The notes: generated by a model from the letters alone, not told the origin. 33,135 nucleotides of DNA from Paenarthrobacter nitroguajacolicus (GCF_029952445.1 NZ_JAQPPK010000039.1:1-33135), one strand, 5' to 3'; counted from the stretch's first letter, positions 21,619 to 30,740 are shown. A program made the numbers and translations.

Positions 21619-21885
21619 ATGCCAGGAAAAAAGAATTCCAGCCTGAAGGACCCCGGACTCTACGAAGAGCTCCGGGATGACGGAGCATCCAAGGAGAAAG
21701 CTGCCAGAATTTCCAACGCGGCGGCAACCCGGGGACGCAAGGAAGTGGCGCATAAGGGCGGTAAATCAGGAGACTACGACGATTGGACCGTGAGTAAATT
21801 GAAGGCCCGCGCGAAGGAACTCGGGCTGAAGGGTTATTCAGGCAAAAAGAAATCCGAGCTTATTTCGATGCTGCGAAACCACTGA
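21619..21885 (+). CDS. DUF7218-type protein with a C-terminal Rho-N/SAP-like domain
   Basis: The 88-residue basic protein begins MPGKKNSSLKDPGLYEELRD and continues GASKEKAARISNAAATRGR, the pattern of DUF7218. The C-terminal part, WTVSKLKARAKELGLKGYSG and KKKSELISMLRNH, is a helix-extended-helix of the Rho N-terminal or SAP type, which binds nucleic acid. A DNA- or RNA-binding role in stress is a reasonable inference. The ATG at 21619 is preferred to 21574 because homology starts there; AAAGGA lies 8-13 nt upstream. It is 41 nt after the DUF6766 gene and followed by a terminator. Confidence 0.82.
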   Translation: MPGKKNSSLKDPGLYEELRDDGASKEKAARISNAAATRGRKEVAHKGGKSGDYDDWTVSKLKARAKELGLKGYSGKKKSELISMLRNH

Positions 21886-21900
21886 CACCGCAATCAACCG

Positions 21901-21925
21901 GCCCCGGCAAGCCTAAAGCCGGGGC
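21901..21925. terminator. Bidirectional terminator between DUF7218 and the FadR-type regulator
   Basis: GCCCCGGC (21901-21908) pairs with GCCGGGGC (21918-21925) around a 9-nt loop. It lies 15 nt after the DUF7218 stop, and the stop codon of the convergent regulator (21913-21915) is in the loop. Confidence 0.75.
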
Positions 21926-22599
21926 TCCGGCCTGAGTTTCTTCAGCCAGGTCTCCGTCTGGGCGATATGCGCGGCCGTCGCCGTCGCTGCCATGGTGGGA
22001 TCACGCCGGGCAATGGCTGCCACTATCGCGCTGTGGCCCGCAGTACTGTCCCCGCGCACGGCCGGCCCGTCGTCGCCGTCGAAAATGTGGAAATGGCCCC
22101 CGCGGGACCGGAAGAGCCTGACCAGTGCATTGAGCGTCGAATTACCGCTCGCCCGGCAGATCTCCTCATGGAACTGTGAATCCAGCTCAGAGTACTCGCT
22201 TGGATTGTCCGTGGCCTCCATGCTTTCCACCAGGGCCGTCAACTTGGCTACGACCTCAGGTGTGGCGTTGGCGGCCGCCGCAGCGGCAGCATGGGATTCC
22301 ATGAGCCTGCGGATCTCGAAGAGTTCCAGCAGCCCGTCCAGGGGCAGCAAGTCCACCAACAGTGCGAAATTCTGCAGGATGACTGTCGGCTCCAGGGACG
22401 AGATGTATGTGCCCGATCCGTGCCTGGATTCCATGACTCCCAGTGCCGACATGGCCCGGACAGCTTCCCTGAGAGAGCTCCTCGAGACGCCCAGTTGGGC
22501 GGACAGCTCCGCTTCCGGAGGACACTTCTGGCCAGCGGCGAGTTCACCCGAGGCAATCTTGTTCCTCAGGCCCTGCATGGCCGTTTCGACAGCACCCAC
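21913..22599 (-). CDS. GntR-family regulator, FadR subfamily
   Basis: The 228-residue protein has a GntR winged helix (LRNKIASGELAAGQKCPPEAE, then LSAQLGVSRSSLREAVRAM, about 10-53). An all-helical FCD/FadR-C domain follows (about 78-215) with candidate metal ligands in LDSQFHEEICRASGN and GHSAIVAAIARRD. This domain normally binds carboxylate or sugar-acid ligands. The start is a GTG at 22599 because AGGAGG lies 7 nt before it; an ATG at 22647 adds unrelated residues. It faces away from the aminotransferase/importer operon across a 246-nt region and probably controls it. The operator was not located with confidence. Confidence 0.88.
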   Translation of the reverse strand: MGAVETAMQGLRNKIASGELAAGQKCPPEAELSAQLGVSRSSLREAVRAMSALGVMESRHGSGTYISSLEPTVILQNFALLVDLLPLDGLLELFEIRRLMESHAAAAAAANATPEVVAKLTALVESMEATDNPSEYSELDSQFHEEICRASGNSTLNALVRLFRSRGGHFHIFDGDDGPAVRGDSTAGHSAIVAAIARRDPTMAATATAAHIAQTETWLKKLRPEPRL

Positions 22600-22845
22600 T
22601 ACGTCGCCTCCTTCAGATCCCCGTATCACGCTACCGCACTGGAACACACGGGCGGCTGAGCAGACGCATTGTCATACTCTTCGACTAAGACATCGTACCT
22701 ATATAGCCACAGCCCCAGTCTCTGGCGGCTTATTGCGCGTAATCAAGCAAAGTCATCTTATGACTATTTCGGATTGTCCGTTGTCTTGGTGTGGCCTGTG
22801 ATGTAACTTACAGAGCGTTGACTCACTCCACTGACAAAGGACGCC

Positions 22846-24060
22846 GTGTTCCCAGCACCTCTCACAGTCCCCCGCCCGATGTTGACCCCCGAGGGCCTAC
22901 CCGCGATGGCCGACTGGAGCCTCACACAGTCCAAGGTCCACCTCAACCACGGTTCGTATGGGTCCGTCCCCCGGGCAGCCCAGGCGCAGCAGCTGAAGCT
23001 CAAGGAGCTCATGGACCAGAATCCGTGCCCTTGGTTCATGAGCCAGTTTGAACTCGTGGCCACGGCGAGAAGGGAAATTGCGGCATTCCTTGGGGTCGAC
23101 TCCCAGCACTTGGCCCTGGTCCCCAACGCGAGCGCGGGTGTCAGCGCCGTCTACAACTCGCTGGATTTCGCCCCTGGTGCCGAGATCGTGACCACAAACC
23201 ATGCCTACGGGGCAGTCCTTCAGGGCGCAGAACGGGTCGCGCGCAGGTGCGGCGGCCACGTGCGGATCGCGGAGATCCCCCTGGAGGCGGATGCAGATGC
23301 CGTTTGTGCGCTCGTGATGGCGGAAGTAACTCCCAGGACTGCCCTGATCGTGGTGGACCAGATCACCTCCGCAACAGCCCGTGCCTTCCCGGTTGAACAG
23401 ATCGCCCGTGCGGCTTCCCTCCTGGGAGTACCCGTGCTGGTGGATGCAGCCCACGCTCCCGGCGTATTGGAGTCCCCGGTTCCCGATTTTGAGGGCTTTT
23501 GGGTGGGCAACCTCCACAAATTCGCTTGCGCACCGAGGGGAACTGCAGCATTGGTGGCGCGTGGACCACAGGCACAATCCTTGGAACCATTGATCGATTC
23601 ATGGGGCTTCCCGTACAGCTTTCCAGAGAACTTCGACCACGTGGGAACCCAGGACGTGACCTCCTGGATGGCAGCACGAACCGCCTTCGACACCATCGAA
23701 GAACGCTACGGCTGGGCGGTCTTCCGCACCTACGCCAAGGAGCTTTGCGACTACGGGCATTCACTGATCGGCGCGGCATTTGCCGACGCCACGGGCCAGA
23801 ACCCGGCAGTCGACGTCGGCATGCCGGTAGGGCCGCTACGCCTGATCCGCCTTCCGGACGGGCTCGCCACCACCCACGAGGATTCCCACGCAGTCCGGGC
23901 CTACGTTTCGGACAAGCTCGACATCGAAACAGCCATCACCACCTTCAACGGACGGGGCTACCTGCGGCTTTCGGCCCATCTGTACAACTCCCCGAAGGAC
24001 TACGAAATTTTCGCCGAGAGGGCAGTTCCGGACCTCGTCCGGCTCGCCCGCTCCCTCTAG
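22846..24060 (+). CDS. Class V aminotransferase-fold PLP enzyme (isopenicillin-N-epimerase-like)
   Basis: The 404-residue protein has VHLNHGSYGSVPRAA (31-45), typical of the epimerase-like group. NASAGVSAVYNS binds the cofactor phosphate. VLVDAAHAPG (197-206) gives the Asp and His that contact PLP, and GNLHKFACAPRG (221-232) holds the Schiff-base Lys225. The family includes epimerases, desulfurases and lyases, and the substrate is not fixed by sequence. The GTG start has AAAGG five nt upstream. It is the first gene of an operon with a binding protein (59 nt gap) and two permeases, so its substrate may be what the importer brings in. Sulfonate, amino acid or amino sugar derivatives are possible. 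Confidence 0.87.
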   Translation: MFPAPLTVPRPMLTPEGLPAMADWSLTQSKVHLNHGSYGSVPRAAQAQQLKLKELMDQNPCPWFMSQFELVATARREIAAFLGVDSQHLALVPNASAGVSAVYNSLDFAPGAEIVTTNHAYGAVLQGAERVARRCGGHVRIAEIPLEADADAVCALVMAEVTPRTALIVVDQITSATARAFPVEQIARAASLLGVPVLVDAAHAPGVLESPVPDFEGFWVGNLHKFACAPRGTAALVARGPQAQSLEPLIDSWGFPYSFPENFDHVGTQDVTSWMAARTAFDTIEERYGWAVFRTYAKELCDYGHSLIGAAFADATGQNPAVDVGMPVGPLRLIRLPDGLATTHEDSHAVRAYVSDKLDIETAITTFNGRGYLRLSAHLYNSPKDYEIFAERAVPDLVRLARSL

Positions 24061-24119
24061 ACCCCACCCGCACCCGCTCAGCCGGTGCACCCATTCGAAC
24101 CAATCAACGGAGGACCCAC

Positions 24120-25415
24120 GTGAAATCCAGAATTATGGCGTCTGCGGCAGCAGGCCTGGCGGCTGTTCTTGCACTGGCAGGGTGTGGAGGCGGCCAGTCG
24201 GCCAGCGATGGCAAGGTCACCCTGAAGATGGTGGAAAGCCTCACGAACCCCACCCGCACGGAAACCCTGAAGAAGCTCATCTCGGGCTTCGAGCAGGCCA
24301 ACCCGGACATCAAAGTGGAGCTGATTTCGCCGCCTACCGACCAGGCAGACCAGAAAATCCAGCAGATGCTCCAGTCCGGCAAGGGCATCGACGTAGTGGA
24401 GGCCCGCGACATTACCGTCGGATCCTTCGGCGCCAACAACTGGCTCTACGACATGACCAAGGACCTGGACGGCTGGGACGGCTGGAACAACCTGACGGAA
24501 AACGCAGTCACCTACTCGAAGCAGAACGGCAAGACCTACTACATCCCGTACGGTTTCTACGGGCTTTCCCTCTTCTACCGCTCGGACCTGGTGAAAGAGG
24601 CCGGTTTCGACGGTCCGCCGAGCAGCTGGGAGGATATGGCAAAGCAGGCCGAGGCACTCAATAAACCGTCCGAGAACAAGTTCGGCTACGCCTTCCGCGG
24701 CGGCAGCAATGCCAACTCCAACGCCGTGGCCATCATCGAGGCGTACGTTGCCGACGAGGTCGACCGTGAGAACGCCTTCAAGCTGACCAACGGCAAGACG
24801 ATTTTCTCCTCCCCCAAGGCCCAGCAGGCCATGGACCTCTACATTGACCTCTTCAAGAAGGGATCCCCGCCGTCCTCCGTGGCGTGGGGCTACCCCGAGA
24901 TGGTGCAGGGCTTCAGCAACGGCTCCACGGCGTTCCTGCTGCAGGACCCCGAGGTCATCGCCACCGTCAAGGAGTCCCAGGCCATCAAGCAGGACCAGTG
25001 GAACGTCGCTCCCCTCTTGGTGGGACCGGGCGGCAAGGCGATCCAGCCCGTGGCCTCTGCCGGCTGGGGCATCGCTGAGTCTTCCAAGTCCAAGCCGGAG
25101 GCCGTCAAGCTCATCAAGTACCTGGCCCAGGGCGACCCCGCCACCACCTTCAGCAAGGAAAACAGCCTGGTCCCCACTCTGAAGTCCGCAGCCCAGGACA
25201 CCTTCTACAGCACCGGCCCTTGGGCTGCCTACGTGAAGATGACCGAGAACCCGGACACGTACATTTCGGCAATCCAGCCACGCAGTGTCTCCTGGTGGAC
25301 CGAATGGATCAAGAAGGCCGACGGCGAGCTGCAGCGCGTGCTCACGGGGCAAATGTCCACCTCTGACCTCCTGTCCAGTTGGGATACCTACTGGACCGAA
25401 AAGATGAAGGGATAG
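24120..25415 (+). CDS. Lipoprotein substrate-binding protein of a MalE-type ABC importer
   Basis: The 431-residue protein begins with a lipoprotein signal: basic KSR, the hydrophobic AAAGLAAVLALAG and a lipobox LALAGC with Cys22 as lipidation site. The mature part has the family 1 solute-binding fold, including TLKKLISGFEQANPDIKVEL, IPYGFYGLSLFYRSDLVKEAG and GSTAFLLQDPEV. The start is a GTG at 24120 with GGAGG six nt upstream. Downstream are two permeases and no ATPase. The family mostly binds oligosaccharides or glycosides, but the linked aminotransferase leaves the ligand open. Confidence 0.93.
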   Translation: MKSRIMASAAAGLAAVLALAGCGGGQSASDGKVTLKMVESLTNPTRTETLKKLISGFEQANPDIKVELISPPTDQADQKIQQMLQSGKGIDVVEARDITVGSFGANNWLYDMTKDLDGWDGWNNLTENAVTYSKQNGKTYYIPYGFYGLSLFYRSDLVKEAGFDGPPSSWEDMAKQAEALNKPSENKFGYAFRGGSNANSNAVAIIEAYVADEVDRENAFKLTNGKTIFSSPKAQQAMDLYIDLFKKGSPPSSVAWGYPEMVQGFSNGSTAFLLQDPEVIATVKESQAIKQDQWNVAPLLVGPGGKAIQPVASAGWGIAESSKSKPEAVKLIKYLAQGDPATTFSKENSLVPTLKSAAQDTFYSTGPWAAYVKMTENPDTYISAIQPRSVSWWTEWIKKADGELQRVLTGQMSTSDLLSSWDTYWTEKMKG

Positions 25416-25421
25416 CTTCCC

Positions 25422-26393
25422 GTGAGTCTCGACGTCAAGCAGGCCGCACCGCCTCCATCCGGGCGGAAAGCCGCACGGCCGGACCAGGGCAGGGGCAGCT
25501 CGACCAAAAGACGGTTCAATGGCCGGACGGCGTTGACCTTGCTGGCTTTCCTGGCGCCGGCCGCAGTATTCGTGGGGATCTTTACGTACTACCCCATGAT
25601 CGCCGGCAGCCAGATGGCGTTCCGCAACTGGAACCTGAATGACCTGTCCGATACGTCATGGGTTGGTTTCGGCAACTTCCAGAGCCTGTTCGATGCACCG
25701 GAGTTCGGGACGATTGTCCGCAACACAGTGGTGTGGGTTGTCGGCTCGTTGGTTCCGCAGGTGGTCATCGGTTTCGCGGTGGCGTTGTTCCTGAAGCGGC
25801 GGTTCCGGATGCGCGGCGCGTATCAGGCCATGATCTTCTTCCCGTGGGCTGTGTCCGGCTTCCTGATCGGCATGCTGTTCCGGTGGATGTTCAACGCCGA
25901 ATTTGGCGTGGTCAACGACCTCCTGATGAAGGCGGGACTGATCAGCTCGCCCATTCCATGGCTCTCCGATCCGGGCTTCGCCATGACCGCCATCATCATC
26001 GCCAACGTTTGGTATGGCGTGACGTTCTTCGCGATCATGATCCTCGCTGCCTTGCAGTCAGTGTCAGATGAGATGTACGAGGCCGCTGCCTTGGACGGTG
26101 CCGGCAAGGTTCGGACGTTCTTCAGCATCACGCTTCCAAGCATCTCCACCACTCTGGCGTTGACCATCCTGTTGCGGGTGATCTGGATCTTCAATTTCCC
26201 GGACATCATCTTTGCCATGACGGGCGGCGGACCGGCTGACCAGACCCACATCATCACCACGTACATGATCAAAATTACCCAGGAAGGCGATTACGGCAAG
26301 GCATCCGCGCTCGGATTGATCGTGATGGTCACCCTCATGCTCTTCGCCGCTTTCTACCTCATGGCTGTCCGCTTTCGAAAGGGAGACCAATGA
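25422..26393 (+). CDS. ABC importer permease, MalF/UgpA type
   Basis: The 323-residue protein has a hydrophilic 35-residue start and six hydrophobic segments, the first LTLLAFLAPAAVFVGIFTYY (about 38-57). The coupling-helix EAA motif is EAAALDGAGKVRTFF (220-234), where the ATPase docks. The start is a GTG 6 nt after the binding-protein stop. It overlaps the next permease by 4 nt (ATGA). It would form the channel with that protein. Confidence 0.92.
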   Translation: MSLDVKQAAPPPSGRKAARPDQGRGSSTKRRFNGRTALTLLAFLAPAAVFVGIFTYYPMIAGSQMAFRNWNLNDLSDTSWVGFGNFQSLFDAPEFGTIVRNTVVWVVGSLVPQVVIGFAVALFLKRRFRMRGAYQAMIFFPWAVSGFLIGMLFRWMFNAEFGVVNDLLMKAGLISSPIPWLSDPGFAMTAIIIANVWYGVTFFAIMILAALQSVSDEMYEAAALDGAGKVRTFFSITLPSISTTLALTILLRVIWIFNFPDIIFAMTGGGPADQTHIITTYMIKITQEGDYGKASALGLIVMVTLMLFAAFYLMAVRFRKGDQ

Positions 26394-27226
26394 TCAACAG
26401 TCAGACGCTCGTTGGCCGGATTTCAAAGGTGGTCTTCCTGGGCCTTTGCCTGATCGTCACCGTCTTTCCGCTGTACTGGATTGTGGTGACGTCCCTGAAG
26501 GAACCGGGGGCGATCTACTCCCTGCCGCTCGATTACTGGCCCAAACAGCTGTCTTTGGACAACTACATCGGGCTGTTCACCAAGTCCGATTTCGGCCAGT
26601 ACATGCTCAACAGCCTGGTGGTGGCGCTCGTGGCCGCTTCGGTTGCCACGCTCATCTCGCTGCTCTCCGCGTACGTCCTGGCCCGCTTCCAGTTTTCCGG
26701 ACGAGGAGCCGTGCTGGGTGCTTTCCTCATCACGCAGATGATTCCCGGGTTCATTGCCCTGGGTCCGCTGTACCTGATGATGACCGACTTCGGTTTGGTG
26801 GATTCCAAGACCGGCCTGATCCTGATCTACATCGCCATCTGCATTCCGTTCTGCACCATCATGCTCCGCGGCTTCTTCGAGAACGTCCCGGATGCCTTGG
26901 AAGAGGCCGCCATGATCGATGGCTGCTCCAGGCTGAGCGCCCTCTTCCGGGTTATCGTTCCGGTGATGCTGCCCGGCATTGCGGCGAGTTTCGTGTTCAA
27001 TTTCGTGAACTGCTGGAATGAGTTGTTCCTGTCGGTGACGCTCATGAACAGCGACAGCAACAAGACCATCCCGACGGCGTTGGCCGGCTTTATCTCCAGC
27101 TTCAACATCGATTGGGGTTCCATGTCCGCTGCCGCGGTCCTGACGGTGGTACCCACACTGGTGATTTTCGCCTTCGCCAGCAAGTTCATCGTCCAGGGAC
27201 TGACCGCCGGTTCAGTGAAGGGCTGA
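26390..27226 (+). CDS. ABC importer permease, MalG/UgpE type
   Basis: The 278-residue protein has six hydrophobic segments beginning VVFLGLCLIVTVFPLYWIVV (about 14-33). The EAA motif is EEAAMIDGCSRLSALF (171-186). It starts in a 4-nt overlap with the first permease, so the two are coupled. The operon ends here without an ATPase gene, and a terminator follows. Actinobacterial importers of this class commonly share one ATPase (MsiK type) encoded elsewhere. Confidence 0.92.
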   Translation: MINSQTLVGRISKVVFLGLCLIVTVFPLYWIVVTSLKEPGAIYSLPLDYWPKQLSLDNYIGLFTKSDFGQYMLNSLVVALVAASVATLISLLSAYVLARFQFSGRGAVLGAFLITQMIPGFIALGPLYLMMTDFGLVDSKTGLILIYIAICIPFCTIMLRGFFENVPDALEEAAMIDGCSRLSALFRVIVPVMLPGIAASFVFNFVNCWNELFLSVTLMNSDSNKTIPTALAGFISSFNIDWGSMSAAAVLTVVPTLVIFAFASKFIVQGLTAGSVKG

Positions 27227-27239
27227 CGCAAGCACCGAA

Positions 27240-27268
27240 CGTCGGGCGCCCTTCAAAGGCGCCCGACG
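27240..27268. terminator. Perfect bidirectional terminator between the importer operon and ku
   Basis: CGTCGGGCGCC (27240-27250) pairs perfectly with GGCGCCCGACG (27258-27268) around a 7-nt loop. It lies between convergent stops, 13 nt after the permease gene. No T-tract is present immediately after it on either strand. Confidence 0.85.
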
Positions 27269-27273
27269 CCGGT

Positions 27274-28140
27274 TCACGCCTTTTTCTTGGCCCGGGCCTT
27301 TGGTTTGGTGGCAGCTTTGCTGGCGGCAGCGTCGTCGTCGGACGCTTTTTCCTTGCCGCGTTTCTTGTCCAGGCTCCGCTTGAGCGCCTCCATGAGGTCG
27401 ATGACGTCGCCGCCCTCCCCTTCGCCTTCGACGTTGCCGAACGTGGCCTCTGTATCCAATGCCTCGCCCTTTTCCAGCTTGGCTTCGATTAGCGTCTTCA
27501 ACTGGGCCTGGTAGTCGTCCGTATATTCGTCGGGGTCGAAATCGTGGGCCATGGATTCCACCAGGGCGGAGGACATTTCCAGTTCCTTGTCCGAGATCTT
27601 GATGTCCGTTTCCAAGGAGGGGAACTTGGCCTCGCGGACTTCGTCACCCCACAGGAGCGCCTGCAACAGCAACACGTCGCCGCGCACCCGCAGGGCCCCC
27701 AACCGGGTTTTCTGGCGCAACGCGTACTGGACAATAGCGATCCTGTCCGTGTCTTCAAGCGTCTGGCGCAGCAACATGTAGGCCTTGGGCGACTTGGAAT
27801 CAGGCTCCAGGAAATAGCTGCGCTCGTACATGATCGGATCCAGCTGCTCGGCGGGGATGAACTCCACCACCTCGATCTCGCGGCTGTTTTCCTCCGGCAG
27901 GGACTTCAGCTCGGCCGACGTGAGGACCACGGTGCGGCCTTCTTCTTCGTAGGCCTTGTCGATGTCTTCATAAGCCACAACGTCGCCGCAAATTTCGCAT
28001 TTACGCTGGTACCGGATGCGCCCGCCGTCCTTATTGTGGACTTGGTGCAGCCCAATATCGTGATCCTCCGTGGCACTGTAGAGCTTCACTGGTACGTTGA
28101 CCAGACCGAACGCGATAGATCCCTTCCATATGGCCCTCAT
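27274..28140 (-). CDS. ku: Ku protein for non-homologous end joining
   Basis: The 288-residue protein begins MRAIWKGSIAFGLVNVPVKL, the bacterial Ku signature, and keeps the core with CEICGDVVAYEDI and YFLEPDSKSPKAY through LEMSSALVESM. After about residue 245 comes an extended C-terminal tail rich in Lys, Ala and Asp (KKRGKEKASDDDA and KPKARAKKKA), of the type that aids DNA binding. It binds DNA ends as a dimer and recruits LigD. The ATG at 28140 is chosen over 28158 because the family starts there. It is divergent from ligD with only 38 nt between the starts. Confidence 0.95.
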   Translation of the reverse strand: MRAIWKGSIAFGLVNVPVKLYSATEDHDIGLHQVHNKDGGRIRYQRKCEICGDVVAYEDIDKAYEEEGRTVVLTSAELKSLPEENSREIEVVEFIPAEQLDPIMYERSYFLEPDSKSPKAYMLLRQTLEDTDRIAIVQYALRQKTRLGALRVRGDVLLLQALLWGDEVREAKFPSLETDIKISDKELEMSSALVESMAHDFDPDEYTDDYQAQLKTLIEAKLEKGEALDTEATFGNVEGEGEGGDVIDLMEALKRSLDKKRGKEKASDDDAAASKAATKPKARAKKKA

Positions 28141-28178
28141 GCACCCAGTCAACAGCACAACACAGCAGAGGAGAAGAG

Positions 28179-30740
28179 GTGGCAGGCAAGCAACAGGAGC
28201 GGGTGAACGTGGAAGGCCACGAACTCACCCTCACCAACCTGGGCAAAATCATCTACCCGGAAACGGGCACCACCAAGGCTGAGGTGCTTGAGTACTACGC
28301 CACCGTGGCGCCCTTCCTCATCCCGGCCGCGGCCAACCGGCCCGTCACGCGCAAACGCTGGGTCAACGGAGTCGGTACAGCCGAGCACCCGGGACAGGTG
28401 TTCTTCCAGAAGAACCTGGAGGACTCCGCGCCCAGGTGGATCCCCCGCGCCGCCATCGAGCATTCGGACCATACCAACGTCTATCCCATGGTGAACAACC
28501 TGGCCACGCTCACCTGGATGGCCCAGATCGCGTCCCTGGAAATCCACGTCCCGCAGTGGCAGGTGGACGCTTCCGGGAAACCTCTCCGGCCTGACCGCTT
28601 CGTTTTGGACCTGGACCCTGGTCCCGGAGCCGGCCTGCCCGAATGTGTTGAAGTGGCCACGCTGGCCCGGTCCATCCTGCAGGACATGGGCATGGACCCG
28701 GTCCCGGTCACCAGCGGAAGCAAAGGCATCCACCTCTACACAGGTTTGGACGGGACCCTGAAGTCCGAGCAGGTTTCCGCCTTCGCCCATGAACTCGCCC
28801 GCGCCCTGGAGGCGGATCATCCCGACCTGGTGGTCAGTGACATGAAGAAGTCCCTGCGGAAGGGCAAGGTCCTGGTGGACTGGAGCCAGAACAGCGGGAA
28901 CAAGACCACCATCGTCCCGTACTCCCTCCGCGGCCGCGCTATTCCAACCGTCGCGGCGCCACGTACCTGGCGGGAGCTCGCGTCCCCTTCGCTGGACCAC
29001 CTGGATTACACAGAGGTGATGAAGCGGGTGAGTGGCGGCAAGGATCACTTCGCTTCCATCTCGGACCGGCACCTGCCTCCGCACGGGGAGGATGAAAACG
29101 ACGACGGCGACGGTGCTGCCGGCGCCCGGGCCGGCGGCACGGCTGTCGCCGGGGCCGGTGCGCGTGAGCGTGTGGCGACGGTCGGGAACCGTCTCGCCAA
29201 ATACGTCGGGATGCGCGATCCGGGCAAAACCCCGGAGCCGTTTCCGTCGTCGTCGGCTGCTTCTGCGGTACCCCAAAGCGCGTCCTCGTCAGAGCAGCCC
29301 AAACCGGGCGATCCTCCGCCGCCCGGCGGTATCTTCGTGATCCAGGAGCACCACGCACGCCGCTACCACCTGGATCTGCGGCTGGAACACAACGGCGTCC
29401 TGGCCTCGTGGGCGTTGCCGCGGGGCGTCCCGGAAACACCCGACCGGAACAACCTTGCCGTCCACACAGAAGACCATCCCATGGAATACGCGGACTTTGC
29501 GGGGGTCATTCCCAAGGGCGAGTACGGGGCCGGGACCATGAGCATCTGGGACCGCGGCGAATTCACGTGCGAGAAATGGCGCGACGGCAAGGAAGTCATC
29601 GCGACGCTCACGGGTCAGCCCGGCGGCGGCCTTGGCGGAACCAAACGCCTGGCACTCATCAACACCGGCGACCGTTGGCTGATCCACCTGATGAAGGAGC
29701 AGCCGGGCGGCAGGCGCGTCGCCAGAGCCACGACCGCGACCAAGCCCGCGGCTTCACATGAGCCGGAACCCGAGCCAATGCGTGACTACGCCCCCATGCT
29801 CGCGACGTCCGGGACCACCGCTGACCTCCGCGGCGGCAACTGGCTTTATGAACTGAAATGGGATGGCATCCGCGCCATCATCACCGGCACCAAGGGGAAG
29901 ATCCGCCTCATGAGCCGCAACGGGAACGACCTCACGGCCGCCTACCCGGAGCTCACCGATCGCGCCTGTTGGCCCGAAGGGGACTTCGTGGCGGACGGCG
30001 AAATCGTCGCTCTCGGCAAGGGGTCCAGACCCGATTTCGGCCGGCTGCAGCTTCGAATGAACCTGGTCAAGACGGCGGACATTGAAAGGGCCCGCGTCTC
30101 GGTTCCGGTCCAGCTGATGCTGTTTGATTTGCTGTACGACGCCGGAGCGGACTTGAGCAAACTAACTTTCAGCGAGCGCCGCGAGCGGCTGGATGCGTTT
30201 GCCGAGCGCCTGCCCGGGGGCTGTCCGCTTCACGTTTCCGCGGTGCTGGACCACGACGTCGATGACCTCATGACCAGCGCGGCGGACCTGGGCCTGGAGG
30301 GCGTGATGGCCAAGAAAGCTGACAGCCGGTACGTGGTGGGCCGCCGCAGTGCCTCGTGGATAAAGCTCAAACTGGAGCAGAGCCAGGAAGTGGTGGTCGG
30401 TGGTTGGCGGCCTGGCGCCGGGGCTCGAAGCGGGACTTTCGGGGCGTTGCTGCTGGGCATCCCCGACGGCGACTCCTTGCACTATGTGGGCAGGGTAGGC
30501 ACGGGGTTCAAGGACTGGCAGCTGCGGGACATCATGGAGCAGCTGGAGCCCCTGGTGGTGGACGATTCCCCGTTCAAGGACATTCCAAAGGAAGACGCCG
30601 CCGGTGCGCACTGGGTGAAGCCCGAGCTGGTGGCAGAGGTGACGTTCGGCAACTGGACAGGCCCCGGTAGGCTACGTCATCCTGTGTGGCGCGGATGGCG
30701 GCCGGATAAGTCCCCATCAGACGTGAGCCAGCCCAACTAG
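28179..30740 (+). CDS. ligD: Multidomain ATP-dependent DNA ligase D
   Basis: The 853-residue protein has three domains in the order polymerase, phosphoesterase, ligase. The primase-type polymerase (about 10-290) has DLDPG with D144 and D146. A linker rich in Ala, Gly, Ser and Pro (about 303-383) follows. The 3'-phosphoesterase (about 384-510) has QEHHARRYHLDLRLEH with likely metal and phosphate ligands H391, H397 and D399. The ligase (about 535-845) has ELKWDGIR with nucleophile Lys560, DGEIVAL, EGVMAK and WIKLK motifs. It fills, trims and seals breaks held by Ku. The start is a GTG with AGGAG five nt upstream. Its stop codon lies in the left arm of a long palindrome. Confidence 0.95.
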   Translation: MAGKQQERVNVEGHELTLTNLGKIIYPETGTTKAEVLEYYATVAPFLIPAAANRPVTRKRWVNGVGTAEHPGQVFFQKNLEDSAPRWIPRAAIEHSDHTNVYPMVNNLATLTWMAQIASLEIHVPQWQVDASGKPLRPDRFVLDLDPGPGAGLPECVEVATLARSILQDMGMDPVPVTSGSKGIHLYTGLDGTLKSEQVSAFAHELARALEADHPDLVVSDMKKSLRKGKVLVDWSQNSGNKTTIVPYSLRGRAIPTVAAPRTWRELASPSLDHLDYTEVMKRVSGGKDHFASISDRHLPPHGEDENDDGDGAAGARAGGTAVAGAGARERVATVGNRLAKYVGMRDPGKTPEPFPSSSAASAVPQSASSSEQPKPGDPPPPGGIFVIQEHHARRYHLDLRLEHNGVLASWALPRGVPETPDRNNLAVHTEDHPMEYADFAGVIPKGEYGAGTMSIWDRGEFTCEKWRDGKEVIATLTGQPGGGLGGTKRLALINTGDRWLIHLMKEQPGGRRVARATTATKPAASHEPEPEPMRDYAPMLATSGTTADLRGGNWLYELKWDGIRAIITGTKGKIRLMSRNGNDLTAAYPELTDRACWPEGDFVADGEIVALGKGSRPDFGRLQLRMNLVKTADIERARVSVPVQLMLFDLLYDAGADLSKLTFSERRERLDAFAERLPGGCPLHVSAVLDHDVDDLMTSAADLGLEGVMAKKADSRYVVGRRSASWIKLKLEQSQEVVVGGWRPGAGARSGTFGALLLGIPDGDSLHYVGRVGTGFKDWQLRDIMEQLEPLVVDDSPFKDIPKEDAAGAHWVKPELVAEVTFGNWTGPGRLRHPVWRGWRPDKSPSDVSQPN

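Noticed and set aside
22648..22845. FadR-type operator in the regulator/aminotransferase gap
   Set aside because: Only weak dyads such as CGGA-TTG-TCCG near 22771-22781 were seen, too short to call an operator.
24078..25352. 424-codon minus-strand frame opposite the binding protein
   Set aside because: It is an antisense shadow of a gene with a clear lipobox and solute-binding motifs.
28149..29276. 375-codon minus-strand frame opposite ligD
   Set aside because: It covers the polymerase domain of LigD in antisense, overlaps the ku start and has no recognisable domain.
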